DNA from: Acidobacteriota bacterium
GTDB lineage: Bacteria > Acidobacteriota > Terriglobia > Terriglobales > Acidobacteriaceae
NCBI GenBank assembly: GCA_021809235.1
Contig: JAKBAG010000093.1
Location: 1 to 10,432 of the forward strand
Direction of reading: 5' to 3'
DNA length: 10,432 bases
Part shown: positions 1 through 5,661 of the stretch, in pieces
How positions within the stretch are numbered: position 1 is the stretch's first letter
How the letters are laid out: every line of letters begins with the position of its first letter
Notes under the pieces: model-generated
Told to the model about the DNA's origin: nothing
What the model saw: only the letters and a program-made list of their open reading frames with translations
Database searches by the model: none
Translations under genes and position numbers: made by a program

Positions 1-1211
1 GGCTGAATGCGGATGGTCAGCACATTGGGCTCAATCTCATTGCAGGGCCCTCCCGTCAGGCTGTGGTTGAAGAGCATCAGCGGCGGCTGCCGGAACTGGA
101 TGCTGATCTCCGTGGCACGCTTCCGCATGCGCTTGCCAGCGCGAATATAGAACGGCACTCCAGCCCAGCGCCAGTTATCGATCTCCAGCCGCATGGCGGC
201 AAAGGTCTCCGTAGCCGACTCCGGATCGACGCGATCCTCCTCGCGGTACCCCTTGACCATGGCACCGTCCACCTTGCCCGGTCCGTATTGGCCACGCACA
301 GCGTTCTTGATCGGAATCGCCGGAATCGCCTGCCAGGCCTTCAGCTTTTCCCGGCGAACGCTTTCTGCTTCAAACGACGCAGGGGGTTCCATAGCCACAA
401 AGCTCAGCAGCTCCATCACGTGGTTCTGCACCACATCCCGCAAAGCGCCTGCCTTTTCATAGAACGGCCCACGGCCTTCGACACCAATCGTTTCCGCAGC
501 CGTGATCTGGATATTGTCGATGTAATTGCGATTCCAGATCGGCTCAAAAATTCCGTTGCCGAAGCGGAAAACCAGAATATTCTGTACCGTCTCCTTGCCC
601 AGGTAGTGATCGATACGGAAGACCTGGCGCTCGTCAAATACCGCATTCACGCGACGATTCAGCTCACGGGCCGAATCCAGATCGTGGCCAAAAGGCTTTT
701 CGATCACCGCACGCACCGTCCCCTGCTCCGGCGTTGCCATGCCATGCTGTCCCAGATTCTCCACAATCTCGGCAAAATACTCCGGCGCAGTCGCCAGATA
801 GAACAGGCGGTTGCCGCCAATTTCGGCTTCCGTGGCAATGCGGTCCAGTTCCGCCTTCAATCCCTGATACCCTGCCGGATCATCGAAGTTCATCGCGAAG
901 TAGTGCACCTTGCGCAGAAACTCCTCCAGCTTCGGATCATCCGCAGCCACATCCCCAAACTCCAGAATGCCGGCACGCATGTCCGCAGCAAACTCATCGC
1001 CCAGCGGGCGACGCGCCACACCCACAATCGCAAACTCGCGGGGCAGCAGGTTCACCTGCTGCAGGTGATAGAGCGCAGGCAAAAGCTTGCGCTTGGTCAG
1101 GTCGCCGGATGCGCCGAAGATGACCAGAATCGTGGGCTCGGGAATGCGCTCGTGCGGTGCTGGCATTCGAGATAGATCTTCTGCGCTGACTTTGATCTGC
1201 GTGGTCGCCAT
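1..1211 (-). CDS. zwf: Glucose-6-phosphate 1-dehydrogenase (3' end outside window)
   Basis: Oxidises glucose 6-phosphate to 6-phosphogluconolactone with reduction of NADP+, the entry step of the oxidative pentose phosphate pathway, in the cytoplasm. Translation from the ATG at 1211 gives 403 residues before the window edge; the family is usually about 490-510 residues, so roughly 100 C-terminal residues are missing. Seen directly: the N-terminal nucleotide-binding motif GASGDLTKRKL (residues 33-43), the IEKPFG stretch with Lys172, the family active-site signature RIDHYLGKE (199-207), and a conserved IRAGKRM stretch with Lys360. Arginines in the GVARRP stretch after the second beta strand fit NADP+ use (inference). 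The start is supported by AAAGGA 8 nt upstream. It is the last visible gene of the GH15-tkt-rpiB-HAD-gnd-zwf run, 146 nt after gnd. A lactonase gene is expected next but cannot be seen. Confidence 0.97.
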   Translation of the reverse strand, partial: MATTQIKVSAEDLSRMPAPHERIPEPTILVIFGASGDLTKRKLLPALYHLQQVNLLPREFAIVGVARRPLGDEFAADMRAGILEFGDVAADDPKLEEFLRKVHYFAMNFDDPAGYQGLKAELDRIATEAEIGGNRLFYLATAPEYFAEIVENLGQHGMATPEQGTVRAVIEKPFGHDLDSARELNRRVNAVFDERQVFRIDHYLGKETVQNILVFRFGNGIFEPIWNRNYIDNIQITAAETIGVEGRGPFYEKAGALRDVVQNHVMELLSFVAMEPPASFEAESVRREKLKAWQAIPAIPIKNAVRGQYGPGKVDGAMVKGYREEDRVDPESATETFAAMRLEIDNWRWAGVPFYIRAGKRMRKRATEISIQFRQPPLMLFNHSLTGGPCNEIEPNVLTIRIQ

Positions 1212-1357
1212 GGTTTCGTTCCTTTCCGGCGTTTCGCGGAAGTGCTACATGTCAAAAGCTTTGGATTCGGACACAGCACCCGGAAAACCCCTGCCGACGA
1301 ATTCGGCTACTGCGTCCGTCCGTGGATTTGCGGCACACCCTTCGGCTGCCGCCTGGT
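1212..1357 (-). other. gnd-zwf spacer with two small stem-loops
   Basis: This 146-nt gap is longer than the gaps inside tkt-rpiB-HAD-gnd. On the minus strand a 6-bp inverted repeat (GCGGCA/TGCCGC, 1330-1352, 11-nt loop) begins 5 nt after the gnd stop codon. A second, GCCGA/TCGGC with a 5-nt loop (1293-1307), follows 22 nt later. Neither is followed by a T tract, so neither is a convincing intrinsic terminator. They may stabilise the 3' end of the gnd message or mark an RNA processing point (inference). A perfect TTGACA occurs about 40 nt before zwf, but no -10 box is placed correctly behind it. Confidence 0.4.
1220..1225 (-). promoter_or_regulatory. Ribosome binding site of zwf
   Basis: AAAGGA on the minus strand, 8 nt before the zwf ATG at 1211. 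It fixes the start and leaves the 146-nt gnd-zwf spacer non-coding. Confidence 0.75.
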
Positions 1358-2263
1358 TTAGCTCTTCTTGATCGCGTGTCCGCCAAATGCATTACGCATG
1401 ATGGATAGCATCCGGTCAGTAAAGTTGTTCTCCTCCCGCGAGCGGATACGGCGAATCAGGCTTTCCGTAATGACTGGTGCAGAAACGTTCAGGTCAATCG
1501 CTTCAAAGACCGTCCAGCGCCCTTCTCCGGAATCCGACACATAGGCCTCCAGTCCATCCAGCGAGGGATTCTCCTTCAGCGCTTCGGCCGTCAGGTCCAG
1601 CAGCCAGCTGCGCACCACGCTGCCATAGCGCCAGATTTCGGCAATCTGGGGAAGGTTCAAGTCAAGCGACTCCTTCTTCTCCATGATCGTGAAGCCCTCA
1701 GCATAGGCCTGCATCAGGCCATATTCAATGCCGTTGTGCACCATCTTCACAAAGTGTCCAGCACCAGCCGGCCCCACATGCCCCCAGCCCTTGTCCGCAG
1801 CCGGAGCCAGTGTGGAAAAGATCGGCCGCAGACGCTCCACCGGAGCCTGGTCGCCGCCAATCATCATGCTGTAGCCCTCTTTCAACCCCCACACGCCGCC
1901 CGAGGTTCCCACGTCAATGAAGTGGAAGCCCTTGGCCGTGACCTCGGCGTGACGCCGAATCGAGTCCTTATAGTTCGAATTGCCGCCATCGATCAGCGTA
2001 TCCCCGGGAGCAAGATACGGCTCCAGCTTGGCAATCGTCTCGTCCACCGGCGCTCCCGAAGGCACCATGATCCAGATCGCGCGTGGCGCATCCAGTTTCT
2101 TCACCAGATCTTCCAGACTGGAGGCACCCACATTGCCGCTGGCCGCAAGCCTGGCCACGGCCTCCGGGTTGAAGTCAAAGCCCACCACCTGATGACCGCC
2201 AAGGCGGAGCCGCTCCGCCATGTTGCCGCCCATCTTTCCAAGACCGATCAATCCAAGCTGCAT
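1358..2263 (-). CDS. gnd: 6-phosphogluconate dehydrogenase, decarboxylating, short form
   Basis: Oxidatively decarboxylates 6-phosphogluconate to ribulose 5-phosphate and CO2, the last oxidative step of the pentose phosphate pathway. The product is 301 residues, the length of the short bacterial class (GntZ/YqeC-like) rather than the approximately 470-residue classical enzyme. Visible: the Rossmann motif GLGKMG (7-12); substrate loop DGGNSN (92-97); DVGTSGGVWG (117-126); and the catalytic block KMVHNGIE (173-180), in which Lys173 and Glu180 match the general base and acid known in the family. Asp30 ends the second beta strand (VVGFD), where NADP+-specific enzymes normally carry Asn-Arg-Thr/Ser; this suggests NAD+ preference (inference). 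The open frame continues upstream to 2440 but lacks family similarity there. The ATG at 2263 is backed by AAGGAG 7 nt upstream. It lies 64 nt after the HAD gene and 146 nt before zwf. Confidence 0.96.
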   Translation of the reverse strand: MQLGLIGLGKMGGNMAERLRLGGHQVVGFDFNPEAVARLAASGNVGASSLEDLVKKLDAPRAIWIMVPSGAPVDETIAKLEPYLAPGDTLIDGGNSNYKDSIRRHAEVTAKGFHFIDVGTSGGVWGLKEGYSMMIGGDQAPVERLRPIFSTLAPAADKGWGHVGPAGAGHFVKMVHNGIEYGLMQAYAEGFTIMEKKESLDLNLPQIAEIWRYGSVVRSWLLDLTAEALKENPSLDGLEAYVSDSGEGRWTVFEAIDLNVSAPVITESLIRRIRSREENNFTDRMLSIMRNAFGGHAIKKS

Positions 2264-2270
2264 CTGCTCT

Positions 2271-2276
2271 CTCCTT
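2271..2276 (-). promoter_or_regulatory. Ribosome binding site of gnd
   Basis: AAGGAG on the minus strand, 7 nt before the ATG at 2263. It decides the start over the longer open frame reaching 2440, whose first 59 codons overlap the 3' end of the HAD gene. Confidence 0.85.
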
Positions 2277-2327
2277 CGTTTTGTTCCCATCGGTAATCGA
2301 ACCCCAACGCCAGATCCTGCCGCATAC

Positions 2328-2966
2328 TCACAGCAGACCCTTCTCAGCCAGCACTGCCCGCAGGGCAGACTCCCCGGTAAACTGCACGGCTTCCATACCC
2401 GCATCCTGTGCTGCGGCCACATTCTCCGCGCGATCGTCAATAAACATCACGCGCCGACCTTCCCGGCCCAGAATATCCAGTGTCCGCCGATAGATCGCCG
2501 CTTCCGGCTTGCGCAGCCCCAGATAGCAGGAGCTGAACTGATACTGCACCAGCTCCCCCAGCCCAAAGGCTTCCATCCGATAGGCATGCAGCAGGCGGGA
2601 TTCATTGTTCAGCAATCCGACCCTTACCTGCTTGGATGCAGCCAGCTCTTCCAGCGTTCGCCGCGCACTGTCGGTAATCGGCTGCGAGGCCTCGCGCATC
2701 CTGGCAGTAAACGCCTCCCGGGTAAATCTACGCGGCACAAAAAACACCACCTCGTCCAGATAGGCATCCGGAGAGATGGCATCCCGCTCCCAGGCATCAT
2801 ACGGCGCAGGATGCCGCTGCTCAATCTCTGCTTTTTCAGCTGCTGTCAGCCCAAAGTGGTCATAGACGGCAGCCCGCTCGTGATGATCCCATCCATTGGT
2901 CAGCAGCACGCCGCCCACGTCGAACAGCACCACATCAATCTGGCAATCCGCAGTCCTGTCGCTCAT
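2328..2966 (-). CDS. HAD-superfamily phosphatase, YihX-like, with altered motifs I and II
   Basis: A 212-residue cytoplasmic haloacid-dehalogenase-type protein. Layout: nucleophile motif FDVGGVLL around Asp16, a helical cap (about 25-90), motif II at LLNNES (118-123), motif III at LRKPEA (Lys153), and motif IV MFIDDRAEN (Asp177/Asp178). The arrangement resembles E. coli YihX, an alpha-D-glucose-1-phosphate phosphatase, whose motif I is also Asp-x-Gly. Two catalytic positions differ from the HAD consensus: Gly18 replaces the acid/base Asp, and Asn120 stands where Ser/Thr normally is. The Asp nucleophile, Lys and acidic pair remain, so it is probably active, but the substrate cannot be read from sequence. 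Its place between rpiB and gnd suggests a sugar phosphate. The ATG at 2966 is the only plausible start, with no alternative start codon in the 60-nt gap behind rpiB. Confidence 0.9.
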   Translation of the reverse strand: MSDRTADCQIDVVLFDVGGVLLTNGWDHHERAAVYDHFGLTAAEKAEIEQRHPAPYDAWERDAISPDAYLDEVVFFVPRRFTREAFTARMREASQPITDSARRTLEELAASKQVRVGLLNNESRLLHAYRMEAFGLGELVQYQFSSCYLGLRKPEAAIYRRTLDILGREGRRVMFIDDRAENVAAAQDAGMEAVQFTGESALRAVLAEKGLL

Positions 2967-2982
2967 GGCTTCCGTATCAGCG

Positions 2983-2988
2983 CCTCCT
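2983..2988 (-). promoter_or_regulatory. Unusually distant Shine-Dalgarno sequence before the HAD gene
   Basis: A perfect AGGAGG on the minus strand lies 16 nt upstream of the HAD ATG at 2966, well beyond the usual 5-10 nt. The in-frame codons between contain no ATG, GTG or TTG. Closer to the start there is only a weak GGAAG. Initiation may be weak, or helped by coupling to rpiB, which ends 60 nt upstream. Confidence 0.5.
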
Positions 2989-3026
2989 GATCTTTCGGAT
3001 GGGTCAGCGGCAACGATTTGCCCGCC

Positions 3027-3488
3027 TCACAGTTCGCGGGCATACTTGGCTTCGATGGCCAGGACCTTGTTGTAGCGGCGCACAAAGCGCTCCTCATTGG
3101 AGCCGAACTGCGCCGCCAGATATGCATCCACAACATCCATGGCTGCCGCCGTACCAATGATGCGCGCACCCAGCACCAGCACATTCATGTCGTCATGCTC
3201 CACGCCCTGGTGCGCTGAGTAGTGATCGTGGCAGATGCCGGCGCGAATCCCGGGAATCTTGTTCGCCGCGACACACACACCCACACCGGAGCCGCAGATC
3301 AGGATGCCGCGCCTGGCCACCCCGGCGCGGATCGCCTCACCCACAGCCTCGGCCGCATCCGGATAATCGGATGGCTCTGTACTGTGAACGCCCAGATCGA
3401 CCACCTCGTGCCCAGCCTTTGTCAGATACTCCCGCAGTTCTTCCTTCAGCGGAAACCCGGCATGATCCGAACCCATCACCAGCTTCAT
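3027..3488 (-). CDS. rpiB: Ribose-5-phosphate isomerase B
   Basis: Interconverts ribulose 5-phosphate and ribose 5-phosphate, linking the oxidative branch to transketolase. The product is 153 residues, the normal length for the RpiB/LacAB family. Visible: GSDHAGFPLK at the N-terminus (Asp8, His9), YPDAA (43-47), the ILICGSGVG loop with Cys65 corresponding to the catalytic Cys66 of E. coli RpiB, AANKIPGIRA (75-84), and EHDDMNVL with His98 matching the family histidine. The frame is open to 3551 inside tkt, but the family begins at MKLVMGSDHAG, so the ATG at 3488 is chosen. That start lies 4 nt after the tkt stop (TGAGAGCATG), and its likely Shine-Dalgarno AAAGG is inside the last tkt codons, which points to translational coupling. 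The related galactose-6-phosphate isomerase LacA/B is the main alternative; the pathway context favours RpiB. Confidence 0.94.
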   Translation of the reverse strand: MKLVMGSDHAGFPLKEELREYLTKAGHEVVDLGVHSTEPSDYPDAAEAVGEAIRAGVARRGILICGSGVGVCVAANKIPGIRAGICHDHYSAHQGVEHDDMNVLVLGARIIGTAAAMDVVDAYLAAQFGSNEERFVRRYNKVLAIEAKYAREL

Positions 3489-3492
3489 GCTC

Positions 3493-5508
3493 TCAAGCCT
3501 TTCCCAGCAGCTTCTTTGCCGTGGCTGCCACATTCTCTGCCGTAAATCCAAGCTCGGTCAGAATTCGCTTGGCCGGAGCCGAAGCGCCAAAGCGATCCAG
3601 CCCAATCACCGCGCCATCGGTGCCCACATACTTCCACCAGCCCAGCGTCGAGCCGGCTTCTATGGCGACCTTCGGCACACCGGGCGTCAGCACCGAGGCG
3701 CGATAAGCCTCCGTCTGCTCCTCAAACAGCTTCCAGCTTGGCAAGGAAACCACGCGCGCGGCGATCCCTTCGGCCGCCAACAGCTTGGCCGCATCCACCG
3801 CGGGCCACAACTCGGAGCCGGTTCCCAGCAGAATTACCGCAGGCGAGGCGGCATCCACCACCACATACCCCCCCTTGCTCACGCCCCCATACACGTCGAT
3901 CACCGTCGTATCCAGCACCGGCAGATCCTGACGGGAAAGCGCCATGAAGCTCGGTCCGCTGCGCTCCAGCGCAAGCCGCCAGGCTGCTGCCGTTTCGTTG
4001 GCATCGGCAGGCCGGAAGTCGGTCATCCCGGGAACGGCACGCAGCGCCATCAGGTGTTCAATCGGCTCATGCGTCGGACCATCTTCCCCCACGGCGATCG
4101 AGTCATGGGTGAAGACAAACAGCGAATGGGAACCCATGATCGCCGAAAGCCGCATCGCCGGTTTGCAGTAGTCGCTGAAAACAAAAAACGTTGAGCCAAA
4201 GGGAACCAGCCCTCCATGCACAGCCATGCCGTTCACCGCGGCCGACATCGCAAACTCACGCACGCCGAAGTAGACATTCCGTCCCAAAGGATCGGCATGG
4301 AAGCTGGGACTGTCTTTGAAAATCGTCTTCGTCGAGCTGGTCAGATCAGCAGCGCCGCCAAAGAGCTCCGGCACCACCGGAGCCAGCGCATTCAGAATCG
4401 CTCCACCGGCATTGCGCGTGGCCTGCGGCTTGTCAACCGGGAAGACCGGAATTGCCTTTTCCCATCCTGCCTTGCGCTGGTTGGCAAAGACCCGCTCAAA
4501 CTCTGCTGCCAGCTCCGGGTAGGCCGCCTTATATCCGGCAAAGAGCGTATTCCACTCCGCCTCTGCTGCCTTGCCCCGCTCCACAGCCGAACGCCAGTTG
4601 GCCAGCGCGGCCTCTGGCAACACAAAGCTTTGATCCTCCGGGAATCCAAAGAACTTCTTCGTCGCAGCCACATTCTCGGCTCCCAGCGCCTCGCCATGCA
4701 CATTCTTCGTGCCAGCCTTGGGGCTGCCGTAGCCAATCACCGTCCGCACACCGATCAGCGTGGGCCGCGCCGTATCCGCCTTGGCCGCTTCCACCGCAGC
4801 CCGCAACGCTGCCAGATCATTGCCATCGGCCACGCGCAGCACCTGCCATCCATACGCCTCAAAGCGCTTGTAGGCATCCTCGGTAAAGCTCAGGCTCGTC
4901 GGCCCGTCGAGGGAAATCAGATTGTCGTCGTAGAAGAAGATCAGCTTGCCCAGCCCCAGCGTGCCGGCCAGCGACGCAGCCTCATGCGAGACGCCTTCCA
5001 TCAGGTCTCCATCGCCAAGCAGTCCGTAGGTGTGGTGATTGACCACCTCAAAGCCGGGACGGTTATAGGTCGCAGCCAGATGCTGCTCGGCAATCGCCAG
5101 CCCCACAGACATCGCAAACCCCTGCCCCAGCGGACCGGTCGTCACCTCCACCCCATCCGTGTGGCCATACTCCGGGTGGCCGGGCGTGCGCGATCCCCAC
5201 TGACGAAAGCCCTGCAGGTCTTCCAACGTCAGCTTGTAACCGGAGAGAAACAGCGAACCATACAGCAGCATGGATGCATGTCCGTTGGAAAGCACAAAAC
5301 GATCCCGATCCGGCCAGCGCGAATGCGCCGGATTATGCTTCATCACGCTTCCGTAGAGCAGATACGCAATGGGAGCACAGCCCAGCGGCGCCCCCGGATG
5401 GCCACTGTTGGCCTTCTGGATCGCATCCACGGCAAGCAGACGCAGGGTGTTAATGGATAGCTGATCGAGCTCGGAGGATTGGCTCATGCCGATTCCGTTG
5501 GAAGACAT
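3493..5508 (-). CDS. tkt: Transketolase
   Basis: Thiamine-diphosphate enzyme moving two-carbon units between pentose, heptose and glycolytic sugar phosphates. The 671-residue product has normal family length and order: an N-terminal PP domain with SGHPGAP (35-41), His77 in LSNGHAS, GPLGQG (125-130) and the metal/ThDP motif GDGDLMEG (165-172) with Asn196; a middle Pyr domain with catalytic Glu418 (REFAM), the signature GEDGPTHEP (474-482) and His468; and a C-terminal domain from about residue 540. His271 in KNVHGEALG is also conserved. The ATG at 5508 is preferred, with AAAGGG 11 nt upstream. A second in-frame ATG at 5487 is possible, since strong similarity begins only after it. The frame extends to 5625 without family support. 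The gene follows the GH15 gene by 153 nt and is 4 nt from rpiB. Confidence 0.97.
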   Translation of the reverse strand: MSSNGIGMSQSSELDQLSINTLRLLAVDAIQKANSGHPGAPLGCAPIAYLLYGSVMKHNPAHSRWPDRDRFVLSNGHASMLLYGSLFLSGYKLTLEDLQGFRQWGSRTPGHPEYGHTDGVEVTTGPLGQGFAMSVGLAIAEQHLAATYNRPGFEVVNHHTYGLLGDGDLMEGVSHEAASLAGTLGLGKLIFFYDDNLISLDGPTSLSFTEDAYKRFEAYGWQVLRVADGNDLAALRAAVEAAKADTARPTLIGVRTVIGYGSPKAGTKNVHGEALGAENVAATKKFFGFPEDQSFVLPEAALANWRSAVERGKAAEAEWNTLFAGYKAAYPELAAEFERVFANQRKAGWEKAIPVFPVDKPQATRNAGGAILNALAPVVPELFGGAADLTSSTKTIFKDSPSFHADPLGRNVYFGVREFAMSAAVNGMAVHGGLVPFGSTFFVFSDYCKPAMRLSAIMGSHSLFVFTHDSIAVGEDGPTHEPIEHLMALRAVPGMTDFRPADANETAAAWRLALERSGPSFMALSRQDLPVLDTTVIDVYGGVSKGGYVVVDAASPAVILLGTGSELWPAVDAAKLLAAEGIAARVVSLPSWKLFEEQTEAYRASVLTPGVPKVAIEAGSTLGWWKYVGTDGAVIGLDRFGASAPAKRILTELGFTAENVAATAKKLLGKA

Positions 5509-5661
5509 AGATGTAATTGCCCTTTCATTCCGTGAGGCTGACTGAGGGAAGTTGCCTGCCCATTTAGAGGTCTGACCACTGATGCCTTGTGTACGATGAT
5601 ACCCGGAATCCCTCCGGGCGACCATCTTTCCGCGTTCCCATCAGGGTATCGCATCTGCGCT
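5509..5661 (-). promoter_or_regulatory. GH15-tkt spacer with two competing RNA stems
   Basis: Read on the minus strand, this 153-nt leader holds a perfect 6-bp hairpin CCCGGA-GGGAT-TCCGGG (5602-5618). It also holds a perfect 7-bp inverted repeat, GATACCC (5644-5650) with GGGTATC (5598-5604). The GGG at 5602-5604 belongs to both stems, so they cannot both form fully. That layout resembles an attenuator or switch, but no T tract follows the hairpin and the tkt ribosome site (5520-5525) is about 75 nt further on. It could equally be an mRNA processing site or chance. No clear sigma-70 promoter was found in it. Confidence 0.35.

Noticed and set aside
63..1175. Open frame of 370 codons on the plus strand opposite zwf
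   Set aside because: The minus strand encodes unmistakable glucose-6-phosphate dehydrogenase motifs across the same span.
1240..1262. Perfect TTGACA before zwf as a -35 promoter box
   Set aside because: No -10-like hexamer occurs 16-18 nt downstream, and that stretch overlaps the zwf ribosome site.
2264..2440. Upstream extension of gnd
   Set aside because: It overlaps the HAD gene, lacks family similarity, and a strong ribosome site precedes the internal ATG at 2263.
4216..5460. Open frame of 414 codons on the plus strand opposite tkt
   Set aside because: Antisense to a well-supported transketolase. The composition is shadow-like and there is no recognisable family motif.
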